From Verrucomicrobia bacterium SCGC AAA164-M04 (GTDB lineage: Bacteria; Verrucomicrobiota; Verrucomicrobiae; Verrucomicrobiales; Akkermansiaceae): DNA of 22,139 nt. This document shows positions 15,230-22,139 of this stretch, one piece after another (positions within the stretch are counted from its first letter, which is position 1; the number at the start of each line of letters is the position of its first letter). The notes under the pieces were generated by a model, which saw nothing but the letters and a program-made list of their open reading frames with translations, was not told where the DNA came from and did not search any database. The position numbers and the translations under genes are program-made. The stretch covers positions 1-22,139 of the forward strand of contig KB912139.1 in the NCBI GenBank assembly GCA_000383735.1. The letters run 5' to 3'.

Positions 15230-16177
15230 ATGAGAAGTAAACGCATCGTCATTATTGGAACACGGACATGGGAGCTAACTTCCATTCACATGGAATATTT
15301 CGTTAACAACGATGCTAACATTGTCGGTATTTTGGAATCACCTACAGAAGGGATCACAACCACAACATCAGGTGGAAGCTCAAGCAAACCCATTCATGTG
15401 ATCGCTGAAGAGCAAAACATCCCCATCGTTTGCGGTAAGCCCAAAGATGATGGCATCATGGATCAAATGCGTGATTGGGCTCCGGATGTAATCGTCGTCA
15501 TTGGGTATCAGTTCTTCTTACCAGACGAATTTCTCAATATCCCACCCATGGGCGTAGTGAACTTCCACACCTCTCTCCTACCCCGCCATTGTGGCAGACA
15601 TCCAGGCTTCTGGACGATCTGGTATGGTGATGAGAAATCTGGTATGGCCGTTCACTTCATGGACTCTGGATTAGACACCGGTGAGATTGCCTATAAGTCG
15701 TATGTGCCGGTAGAAGATGGTGATACAGTCGATACGCTCTATGATCGAATCTGGAAAAATGATGAGCCTATGATCAAGCAGCTGCTCGATGATATTGAGA
15801 CCGATACCATTCCTCGGACCCCCCAAGACAAAAGCCAATACACCTACAACTATGTCCCCCATGAAAAAGATTTTGAACTCGATTTCAGACAAGACGCTCA
15901 GCTGTTAGTAAACAGACATTTAGTGAAGCCCTATAAGTCATACATCGTTCTTAACAGCAATCATTACCCAGTTTACGAATGCCAAGCGATTGATGAACCA
16001 ACGACATCCCGTAACTTCAAGTTGAATACCCCTTACGAATGTAATGGGAAATTGGTATATATGACACCAAACAAATGGCTTCAAATTGACCAGCTCATGC
16101 TCGAAGACGAACCTCATCCTGCGCTAGAACTTGCACAAGAGAAGGTCGGGGAAATCAGCATGATTAAAACGGGATAG
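15230..16177 (+). CDS. Formyltransferase (Fmt/ArnA-type, folate-dependent)
   Basis: The 315-residue cytosolic enzyme is predicted to transfer a formyl group from 10-formyltetrahydrofolate to an amino or hydroxyl group. The formyl_trans_N domain spans residues about 4-185 and contains the catalytic trio N111, H113 and D149 in VVNFHTSLLPRHCGRHPGFW and FMDSGLDTGEI. The C-terminal part (about 205-300) looks like a reduced Fmt C-terminal domain ending KWLQIDQLMLEDE. The ATG at 15230 begins right before the first beta strand (RIVIIGTR); an upstream frame-open ATG at 15167 adds 21 residues without family support. The chain is about the length of Fmt, but the substrate loop HCGRHPGFWTIWYGD differs from usual Fmt proteins, so an amino-sugar formyltransferase or another acceptor is plausible. 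No sugar-nucleotide genes are adjacent. Confidence 0.8.
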   Translation: MRSKRIVIIGTRTWELTSIHMEYFVNNDANIVGILESPTEGITTTTSGGSSSKPIHVIAEEQNIPIVCGKPKDDGIMDQMRDWAPDVIVVIGYQFFLPDEFLNIPPMGVVNFHTSLLPRHCGRHPGFWTIWYGDEKSGMAVHFMDSGLDTGEIAYKSYVPVEDGDTVDTLYDRIWKNDEPMIKQLLDDIETDTIPRTPQDKSQYTYNYVPHEKDFELDFRQDAQLLVNRHLVKPYKSYIVLNSNHYPVYECQAIDEPTTSRNFKLNTPYECNGKLVYMTPNKWLQIDQLMLEDEPHPALELAQEKVGEISMIKTG

Positions 16178-16231
16178 AGGATAAGACCCTTTCTCTCTGT
16201 CCGATCCGGTCTGACGAAGACGTTCCCCGCC

Positions 16232-17161
16232 ATGAGATTAGATCCCCAAGCGAGTGCTTTTCTTGCCGCTGTCGCGGAACTGAATTCACCAAAATATGAA
16301 GACCTCCCGGCCGACGAAGGCCGAGAGATCTTCGCAAATCTCTCCGATTTTTTTGGCACCGGGCCGGAAGCTGCTTCCCAACAAGACACCGAGGTGCCAG
16401 GTGGCCCCAAACTGCGCCTCTACCGCGCAGCCGGTCAAGGACCGCAACCGTGTGTCATGTATTTCCACGGTGGCGGCTGGGTGCTGGGGAATATTGAAAC
16501 GCATGATACCTTGTGCCGTCGCATTTCTGCCCAAGCAGGTGTAACTGTCATTTCTGTCGAATATCGCCCGGCTCCTGATGACGTATTCCCCGCCGCGATC
16601 AATGATTGCTACGATGCAACGCAATACGTCTCGGATCACGCCTCAACACTACAAATCGATCGGTCTCGTATCGCCGTAGCTGGAGACAGTGCGGGTGGCA
16701 ATCTTGCTGCTGCAGTATCTCTCAAGGCCCGCGACGAAGAAGCTCCGCTGATCCATTCTCAATGGTTAATTTATCCAATCACCGACGCTAATACAGAGAC
16801 CGACAGTTACAGTAAATACGCTGATGATTACGGACTGACCAAGGATCTTATGGCTTGGTTCTGGGATCAATACGTCCCTAACGTCGAGGAGCGGGGGCAT
16901 CCACTTGCCAGTCCGTTACGCGCGGCATCTTTGAGTGGACTCCCTCCTACCTATTTGTTGAGCGCTGGCTACGATGTGCTCTACGACGAAGGCCAAGCCT
17001 ATGCCGAGCGGTTGCGTCACGCCGGTGTTCCAGTCACCGAACAAGCTCACCCAACTATGTTGCACGGATTTCTGCATACCTCCGAACCCTTCGATGAAGC
17101 TGTCACTGCCATGTCCCAACTGACCTCTGCGATGAAAGGCTTCTTCGCCGCCGAAGACTGA
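16232..17161 (+). CDS. Alpha/beta hydrolase, HSL (hormone-sensitive lipase) family esterase
   Basis: The 309-residue, apparently cytosolic protein (no signal peptide) hydrolyses carboxyl esters. It has the HSL-family oxyanion motif HGGGW (79-83), the nucleophile elbow GDSAGG with S153, the acid D248 in SAGYDVLYDEG, and H278 in MLHGF. The family motif DxRxAPE-like block appears as EYRPAPDDVFPA (110-121). The N-terminal 50 residues form the usual cap region. The gene lies 54 bases after the formyltransferase and 71 bases before the lyase fusion on the same strand, so co-transcription is possible. It could deacetylate oligosaccharides taken up by the cell, but HSL esterases are broad and the sequence does not reveal the substrate. 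Confidence 0.9.
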   Translation: MRLDPQASAFLAAVAELNSPKYEDLPADEGREIFANLSDFFGTGPEAASQQDTEVPGGPKLRLYRAAGQGPQPCVMYFHGGGWVLGNIETHDTLCRRISAQAGVTVISVEYRPAPDDVFPAAINDCYDATQYVSDHASTLQIDRSRIAVAGDSAGGNLAAAVSLKARDEEAPLIHSQWLIYPITDANTETDSYSKYADDYGLTKDLMAWFWDQYVPNVEERGHPLASPLRAASLSGLPPTYLLSAGYDVLYDEGQAYAERLRHAGVPVTEQAHPTMLHGFLHTSEPFDEAVTAMSQLTSAMKGFFAAED

Positions 17162-17232
17162 TAGCCACTCGGCCTTTCCTCTGCAAATTTCTACGTTTTA
17201 AATCAAGCTTTGGACCTTTAGGGTGCCCAACT

Positions 17233-19953
17233 ATGAGCGCGACCTCTACACGTCTCCTTTATACGCTATTGCTGTTCGCCTCGATCATCAGCAAGGCTTC
17301 TGCTGACAAAGCATTTATCCACCCGGGCCTTCTCCACTCCCGAGCTGATCTGGATCGTATGAAGGTTGCGGTGGCACAGAAGAAAACTCCAATTTTTGAG
17401 GGCTTCAAAGTGCTGTCAGCCAGCCCGCGATCGCAGGCTAGCTACCGAAGACTAGGACCTTTTCCTGAAATCGGAAGATCTCCAACCATTCGTATGAGCG
17501 AAGCTAAAAGCGATGCGGAGGCCGCTTACCAGAATGCTTTGATGTGGACTATCACGGGCGAGCAGGCCCATGCCGATAAAGCGATTGAGATCATTAACTC
17601 CTGGGCCGGCTCACTTAAAAAAGTGACCGGGATCGATGGCGTCCTAGCAGCGGGACTGCAGGGCTTTAAGTTTGTCAACGCTGCCGAACTCCTCCGCCAC
17701 ACGAACTCTGGCTGGTCGGAAGAGGATGCCAAACGCTGCGAGAAGTGGCTCATGGACACTTGGCACCCCACCATCAAACACTACGCCCACTTCGCTAATG
17801 GCAATTGGGAAACCGCTGCCTTACAAACCAAGATGGCAATCGCCATTTTCTGTAATGATCGTCAATTATTTGAGGCAACTGTGCGATACGCGATCGCTGG
17901 AGCAGGCAACGGCAGCATTCCTCACACGATCGTCTACCCGAGTGGCCAATGTCAGGAATCCTCGCGTGCTCAACACTATGCACAGCTGGGATTGGGCTTA
18001 TTAGGTTGCGCGGCCGAGGTCGCGTGGAACCAGGGCGTGGACCTCTATGGCTGGAGAGATAATCGTATTCTTGCAGGTTTCGAATACTGCGCAAAGTATG
18101 GCCTTGGCGAGGATGTTGACTACCAGCCCTACCTCGACCGCACTGGTAAGTATGGAATCGGCGGGCGTAATAATCCTTACACCAAGATCTCCCCCGCCAG
18201 TCGCGGTAACTTTTACCCGATCTTCGAGCGCCCGTTCAACCACTACGTAAAACGCCGGAGAATCGAGGCGCCTTACTCCGCTCAAATCGTCACAAAGAAA
18301 CGACCGGAGGGCCACAGTGGAGACCACATCGGGCTCGGCACGCTCACTCACTGGAGACCACCATTCGAAACGGCAAAGACCGCTAAACCACCCGGCGTGC
18401 CAGCGGGCCTTATCGCTCGCACTACTCGCGAAGGAATTCGCATTACTTGGGTGAGATGCGTAGAACCAGACAGCTGTGTCGATGCCCAAAGTTACACCGT
18501 GTATCGTTCAACAGACTCCAGCGGGCCCTACCAAAAAGTTGCCACTCAGCTTTCCTCCCCTACCTACCACGACACAAAGACAAAACCTAGAACACTCTAC
18601 TTTTATACGATTACTGCCTCGAATGAAACCGGCACAAGTGCGAGCTCCGCAAAGCTCGCAGCGAGTTCAGGTTTGCCAGATGGTTTTATGAGCATGGATG
18701 TCGGCAAAGTGGGACTCCCCGGCTATAGCGAGTTTAATGGCAAAGCCTTCACCATGGAAGGTGAAGGCCATGATATCGGCGGCATAGATGACTCCTTCCA
18801 TTTCGCCTACGCGCCAATGACTGGCGACGGAACAATCACCGCGCGTATCATCAGACCAATGAGTTCGCAGTGGACGAAACCCGGCGTAATGATGCGCGAA
18901 ACCCTCGATGCTGATTCGCGTCACGCATCGGTATTACTCATCCCACACTGGAGCGGCGCGCTGGTCACCCGGTCAAAAAAGGGCGGTGAAACGACCCTCC
19001 ATAAGGCGCGACATCTCGGCGAAAAGCATGTTATTAAAAAAAACCGTTTGAGCACGCCTTACTGGTTACGCCTGATTCGCTTCCGTAACCGCTTCACTGG
19101 CTACATGTCTTCAGATGGGTACAACTGGAAAGATCTTGGCTCTGCCGAGATTCCCATGGCACAAACTTTTTATGTAGGGCTACCCGCTTGTTCTCAACTC
19201 GACAAGGTCACTACTACCGTGACTTACGACCACGTTAGTATCCCAACATGGCGAACCCCTCCCCCCAATGGCAAAGACAATCTGATCGGTGCTCGCCCCG
19301 AGCCACGCTGGCATAAAATCCCTTGGCTAGAAAGACACCGCGCCTTTAACGCGCGCGTGAAAAAGGGCAAGGTAGACTTACTGATGATCGGTGATTCGAT
19401 CACCCATTGGTGGGACAAAGAAGGTGAGGCAGGTGGTAAAAAAATCTGGGACCAATATTACGCAAAACGCAATGCCGTGAATCTAGCGATCAGCGGTGAT
19501 CGCACCGAGCATGTGTTGTGGAGATTGGAGAACGGAAACATCGACGGCATCTCGCCCAAGCTAGCCGTCCTAATGATCGGCACTAACAACCATAGTAGTA
19601 GCCCGCCCGAAGTTACGGCGCGCGACATTCGGCTAATCGTGGGAAAACTAAGGATCAAGTTGCCGAAGACAAAAATTTTAGTGTTGGGGATTTTTCCGCG
19701 TGGCGGCAACGATGATGATACCGCAAGGCAAAAGAATATGAAGGTCAATAAACTCATCTCCAATATTGGCGATGAAGACGGAATGATACACTACCGAGAT
19801 ATCGGCGCGACCTTCCTCGACGGCCGCAGAATGAAAAGCGATCTCATTCCCGACGGCGCGCATCCCAACCAGAAAGGATATGCAGCATGGGCAAAAGCGA
19901 TGGAACCAATAGTTTCGAGTCTGCTCGGAGAGACCACACCCATAGGTAAATAG
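17233..19953 (+). CDS. Secreted multidomain protein: alginate-lyase-like, FN3, DUF1349-like and SGNH hydrolase
   Basis: A 906-residue protein with signal peptide (cleavage near KASA, residue 24). Residues about 26-340 form an alpha-toroid of the alginate lyase superfamily (PF05426; PL5/PL38-like), starting FIHPGLLHSRADLDRM, with HFANGNWE (N189, N191, W192) and a QESSRAQHYAQ block (R245, H248, Y249) where catalytic residues sit in relatives. FN3 lies at about 386-475 and a DUF1349/laminin-like beta sandwich at about 480-670 (PGVMMRETLDADSRHASVLL). An SGNH/GDSL esterase closes the protein (about 695-895): GDSITHWW S722, G755, GTNN N785, and DGAHPN with D874 and H877. Family members cut uronate polymers by beta-elimination, while SGNH domains remove acyl groups, so this could de-esterify and cleave one glycan (inference). 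The classical PL5 NNHSYW is altered, so lyase activity is likely but unproven. Confidence 0.85.
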   Translation: MSATSTRLLYTLLLFASIISKASADKAFIHPGLLHSRADLDRMKVAVAQKKTPIFEGFKVLSASPRSQASYRRLGPFPEIGRSPTIRMSEAKSDAEAAYQNALMWTITGEQAHADKAIEIINSWAGSLKKVTGIDGVLAAGLQGFKFVNAAELLRHTNSGWSEEDAKRCEKWLMDTWHPTIKHYAHFANGNWETAALQTKMAIAIFCNDRQLFEATVRYAIAGAGNGSIPHTIVYPSGQCQESSRAQHYAQLGLGLLGCAAEVAWNQGVDLYGWRDNRILAGFEYCAKYGLGEDVDYQPYLDRTGKYGIGGRNNPYTKISPASRGNFYPIFERPFNHYVKRRRIEAPYSAQIVTKKRPEGHSGDHIGLGTLTHWRPPFETAKTAKPPGVPAGLIARTTREGIRITWVRCVEPDSCVDAQSYTVYRSTDSSGPYQKVATQLSSPTYHDTKTKPRTLYFYTITASNETGTSASSAKLAASSGLPDGFMSMDVGKVGLPGYSEFNGKAFTMEGEGHDIGGIDDSFHFAYAPMTGDGTITARIIRPMSSQWTKPGVMMRETLDADSRHASVLLIPHWSGALVTRSKKGGETTLHKARHLGEKHVIKKNRLSTPYWLRLIRFRNRFTGYMSSDGYNWKDLGSAEIPMAQTFYVGLPACSQLDKVTTTVTYDHVSIPTWRTPPPNGKDNLIGARPEPRWHKIPWLERHRAFNARVKKGKVDLLMIGDSITHWWDKEGEAGGKKIWDQYYAKRNAVNLAISGDRTEHVLWRLENGNIDGISPKLAVLMIGTNNHSSSPPEVTARDIRLIVGKLRIKLPKTKILVLGIFPRGGNDDDTARQKNMKVNKLISNIGDEDGMIHYRDIGATFLDGRRMKSDLIPDGAHPNQKGYAAWAKAMEPIVSSLLGETTPIGK
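18745..18768. repeat. GC-rich 9-bp inverted repeat inside the lyase fusion gene
   Basis: GCCTTCACC, 6-base loop, GGTGAAGGC: a perfect stem within the DUF1349-like coding region. It encodes AFTMEGEG. It is probably coincidental, but it is the strongest intragenic hairpin I noticed. Confidence 0.3.
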
Positions 19954-20103
19954 GTAGCGCCATCTCAAGGATCAAACTTAGCAGCTTCACACAACCCTCA
20001 AGCAGATAGCGTAATCAAAGAAATTATTCTCCCGCCCCTTTAGCTCGAAAGAGGAAATCACCGAGGTCCGATTAATCGCCCGTTAGAAAATCACATCAAT
20101 CAG

Positions 20104-21183
20104 TCATTTTCCAAAAGGCCAGCGTTCGAATTCACCACAAGACTGGAGGGCTAAGACTGCAAATGCGGTACCAGTATTTGTGATATAATGCTTACTATCT
20201 TCTGCGGGAGAGCGGGTAAACCAACTCCCGCTTTGACGTTGATTGTTCTTCAGCCATTTTATTCCCTTTTGAAGGCGATCATCTTCGGCAGGGATCCCCA
20301 TTTCGCGGGCCACGATAATAGCGAGGCCAGTCCCATAAGCATCCGGGGTATTGGGATCGTGAGGCTTTTTATCCATGCGCTCATAATCTTTCCAATCAAC
20401 CAAAAATGCCGGCGTAGCCCACCCTCCACCATCGAGCTGCTTCGATAGCATTTCCTCGAGGACCTCCTTACGCTTCGAGTCCTCCATTAAACCATCGACT
20501 CGTATAGATGCCCAAGCGAGCATCATACGATGATGGAGAGAGTGCGCCCGATTGTCTTTCAGGAACTGGCGTATCTTTTCCATTCCTTTTTTGGCAGCCT
20601 TGCTTTCCCCGTAGTTTCCTGGTGCGATCCCGACAGCCAGGGCGGCCAATGTCACCCCAAAGTGGTCATCAATCTCCATTGGAGCCCATCCGCACTTAGC
20701 CCAGTCCCAGCCACCATCACTCCGTTGCGTCTTCCACATCATGTCCAGCGTTTGCCGAGTTATGGCCGATAATTCCCCTGAGGTCTGGACGTCATTAAAA
20801 GCAAGGGCAGACCCTACGACTACCGGATTGTATGCGTGCTTTGGAGGGGTTTTTCCTTTTCCCCACCTCTTCATGAAATAGCTTTCAAAAAATCCCCGAA
20901 CTTCCCCAGAGTCCTTCAATACCTCGCTTAGGGCGGGTCGAGCCATGAGATAAGCCATATTAGTATGGCACGTGACACAATTACGGCGCTTCTGCCATGC
21001 GAGTGACGTGTTGTCTAGATATCGGGCCGCTTGTTCGGCTGAAAACCTTTCCCGGAGTGGTTCGTCCGCTACGATTCTTTTTGCTGAGGAAACGTTTTCT
21101 AAAGTGATGAGATCTGGCTCTTGGCAAAGTCCACGCGAAACAAAAACCAAAAATATAAGACAAAAACTAAGATATCCTTTCAC
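20104..21183 (-). CDS. Secreted alpha/alpha-toroid protein with a CxxCH motif (prenyltransferase/squalene-cyclase repeat type)
   Basis: The 359-residue protein starts at GTG 21183 with an export signal (hydrophobic residues 5-16, cleavage around GLCQ). An early CVTCH motif (C69, C72, H73) could bind one c-type heme covalently. Residues about 110-350 contain helical repeats of the terpenoid-cyclase/prenyltransferase toroid: QRSDGGWDW, QLDGGGWATPAF, and QRQSGSWFTR are QxxDGxW-like. Such PVC proteins are usually annotated as prenyltransferase/squalene oxidase repeat proteins; real terpene chemistry is unlikely because the DxDD acid motif is not evident. The heme and toroid suggest a periplasmic redox or binding role. 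It is divergent from a PVC-type heme-associated dehydrogenase 144 bases away, so they may act together. The start overlaps the stop of a small candidate ORF (GTGA). Confidence 0.82.
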   Translation of the reverse strand: MKGYLSFCLIFLVFVSRGLCQEPDLITLENVSSAKRIVADEPLRERFSAEQAARYLDNTSLAWQKRRNCVTCHTNMAYLMARPALSEVLKDSGEVRGFFESYFMKRWGKGKTPPKHAYNPVVVGSALAFNDVQTSGELSAITRQTLDMMWKTQRSDGGWDWAKCGWAPMEIDDHFGVTLAALAVGIAPGNYGESKAAKKGMEKIRQFLKDNRAHSLHHRMMLAWASIRVDGLMEDSKRKEVLEEMLSKQLDGGGWATPAFLVDWKDYERMDKKPHDPNTPDAYGTGLAIIVAREMGIPAEDDRLQKGIKWLKNNQRQSGSWFTRSPAEDSKHYITNTGTAFAVLALQSCGEFERWPFGK

Positions 21184-21344
21184 TGAAAATTCTGTGTATT
21201 AACGTTCGCTTTCGAACCTATTGTTATCGGCATGCCGGAGCGAGCCAATTCCTCCAGTGGGGCCTCCTTCAGCATCTCCAATCTTGCTTGCCACATTAGA
21301 GCGAGACAAACACCTACGAAACACGCTATGAGAATCCGCCTCAT
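21180..21344 (-). CDS. Candidate small membrane-anchored protein (uncertain)
   Basis: A 54-codon frame from ATG 21344 ends in TGA overlapping the GTG start of the toroid gene (GTGA, 4-base overlap), a typical coupled arrangement. The product begins MRRILIACFVGVCLALMWQA, a plausible membrane anchor or signal, followed by about 34 polar residues (LEMLKEAPLEELARSGMPIT...). Against it: its start overlaps the 5' end of the divergent dehydrogenase gene (ATG 21328) by 17 bases, and I recognise no family. An earlier ATG at 21398 would overlap more and is less likely. The toroid gene may instead simply have a GTG start with a non-coding upstream region. Confidence 0.28.
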   Translation of the reverse strand: MRRILIACFVGVCLALMWQARLEMLKEAPLEELARSGMPITIGSKANVNTQNFQ

Positions 21345-22139
21345 TATCTTCACGATCACCTCCGGGTTTTTCCTAGCACCCTGCTGGAGCGAGATCAAAA
21401 AAGCCGCCGATGCTCCCCAGCCACTTTCCCCAAAAGAAAGTGCGACTCATATCCGTTTACCGGAGGGGTTTCGTATCGAACTCATCGCCAGCGAACCAAT
21501 TGTCGAGGAACCTTCATGTATCGCGTGGGACGAGCACGGGCGCGTCTTCGTCTGCGAATTGCACGGCTACAATATTGAAGGTCATATTGATACCGAAGAA
21601 CTGAATAAGACTGGGAAACTCGATAAAACTGTGCGGCGCGTGCGCTGGGAGTTCCAGGGAGGACCTATCGCGGAAGCGGCTGCCAAACGGCAGACCGGAA
21701 CGGTCAAATTACTTACTGATACAGATGGCGATGGCCTCATGGACAAAGCCACCGTGTGGGCTGACGATCTACCACCATGCTATGGCATTTTGCCCGCGAA
21801 TGGAGGAATCATCGTGACATGTGCGCCACATATCATGTTCTTCGCTGATCGCGATGGCGATGGAGAACCCGAGGTCCGGGAGACCCTTTTCACCGGCTTT
21901 GCCACCAACACGATCGAACGTGGTATCAATAATCCGATCTGGGGACTCGACGGCTGGATCTACGTCGGCAGCGGCAGCGGTGGAGGAACAATTACGGGGC
22001 CAAGGCTCAAGACGCCTCTTGAAGTAGGGAACTCAGATTTCCGCATTCGGGCCGACGGCAGCGCAATCGAACGAGTAAACGGCAGCGTGCACACCTTTGG
22101 CCTGACAATGAACGACGTTGGCGACCGCTTCCCTTCATC
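21328..22139 (+). CDS. PVC-type membrane-bound dehydrogenase / heme-binding protein, N-terminal part (3' end outside window)
   Basis: The frame is open from ATG 21328 to the window edge (270 codons). It begins with a signal peptide (MRIRLIIFTITSGFFLAPCW, cleavage near WSE) and then the typical PVC beta-propeller opening: HIRLPEGFRIELIASEP...EPSCIAWDEHGRVFVCEL, TVKLLTDTDGDGLMDKATVWADDLPP (about 122-147), ADRDGDGEPE...LFTGFATN and NNPIWGLDGWIYVGSGSGGG. In full-length relatives the propeller is followed by HEAT-like repeats and a C-terminal CxxCH heme domain, which are not in view here. These proteins are exported and are thought to oxidise sugars or alcohols, but the substrate is unproven. The two D-x-D-G-D-G loops may bind calcium. 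It is divergently arranged with the CxxCH toroid gene. Confidence 0.87.
   Translation, partial: MRIRLIIFTITSGFFLAPCWSEIKKAADAPQPLSPKESATHIRLPEGFRIELIASEPIVEEPSCIAWDEHGRVFVCELHGYNIEGHIDTEELNKTGKLDKTVRRVRWEFQGGPIAEAAAKRQTGTVKLLTDTDGDGLMDKATVWADDLPPCYGILPANGGIIVTCAPHIMFFADRDGDGEPEVRETLFTGFATNTIERGINNPIWGLDGWIYVGSGSGGGTITGPRLKTPLEVGNSDFRIRADGSAIERVNGSVHTFGLTMNDVGDRFPS

Noticed and set aside
1..22139. CRISPR arrays, tRNA/rRNA genes, insertion sequences or phage genes
   Set aside because: No regularly spaced repeats, transposase, integrase or phage motifs and no recognisable RNA gene were seen on either strand.

Overview
The window looks like a chromosome fragment of a marine or aquatic member of the PVC superphylum, most likely Verrucomicrobiota. 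I infer this from the gene content, not from a marker gene. The content includes a sulfatase tail, DUF1080 (3-keto-disaccharide hydrolase) domains, a PVC-type membrane-bound dehydrogenase/heme-binding protein, secreted LamG and jelly-roll proteins, and a giant secreted protein whose C-terminus carries the DxDxDGxxNLxEYxxGGxP block often found in verrucomicrobial exoproteins. Coding density is moderate, Shine-Dalgarno sequences are mostly absent, and no tRNA, rRNA, IS element or CRISPR array was seen.

Layout. 1-250: C-terminal end of a sulfatase. 433-759: small DUF3392-like membrane protein. 850-1839: secreted LamG-type protein. 2017-5611: the clearest metabolic unit, three same-strand genes with short gaps: an SSS-family sodium/solute symporter, a myo-inositol oxygenase (MIOX) with every metal ligand intact, and an IolG-type inositol dehydrogenase. 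13675-5647 (minus strand): a CE15-type glucuronoyl esterase, a 1747-residue secreted M11-like metzincin protease with three repeated jelly-roll modules, and a GT4 glycosyltransferase. 13900-19953 (plus strand): a tandem DUF1080 protein, a formyltransferase, an HSL-family esterase, and a four-domain alginate-lyase-like/FN3/DUF1349-like/SGNH fusion. 21183-20104 (minus): a secreted alpha/alpha-toroid protein with one CxxCH motif. 21328-end (plus, divergent): the start of a PVC-type beta-propeller dehydrogenase cut by the window edge.

How the genes may work together (inference). The recurring theme is uronic acid. MIOX makes D-glucuronate from myo-inositol, CE15 enzymes free glucuronoyl groups from esters, and PL5/PL38-like lyases cut uronate polymers. 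With the sulfatase and the secreted binding proteins, this suggests a heterotrophic carbohydrate-scavenging region. No uronate isomerase, reductase or kinase is in the window, so downstream glucuronate use must be encoded elsewhere.

The most interesting points are the transporter-MIOX-IolG cluster with a shared TTGCAT dyad at both its start codon and the end of the MIOX gene, the lyase-SGNH fusion, and the giant M11-like protease. I see no sign of a completely new defence or mobile system.
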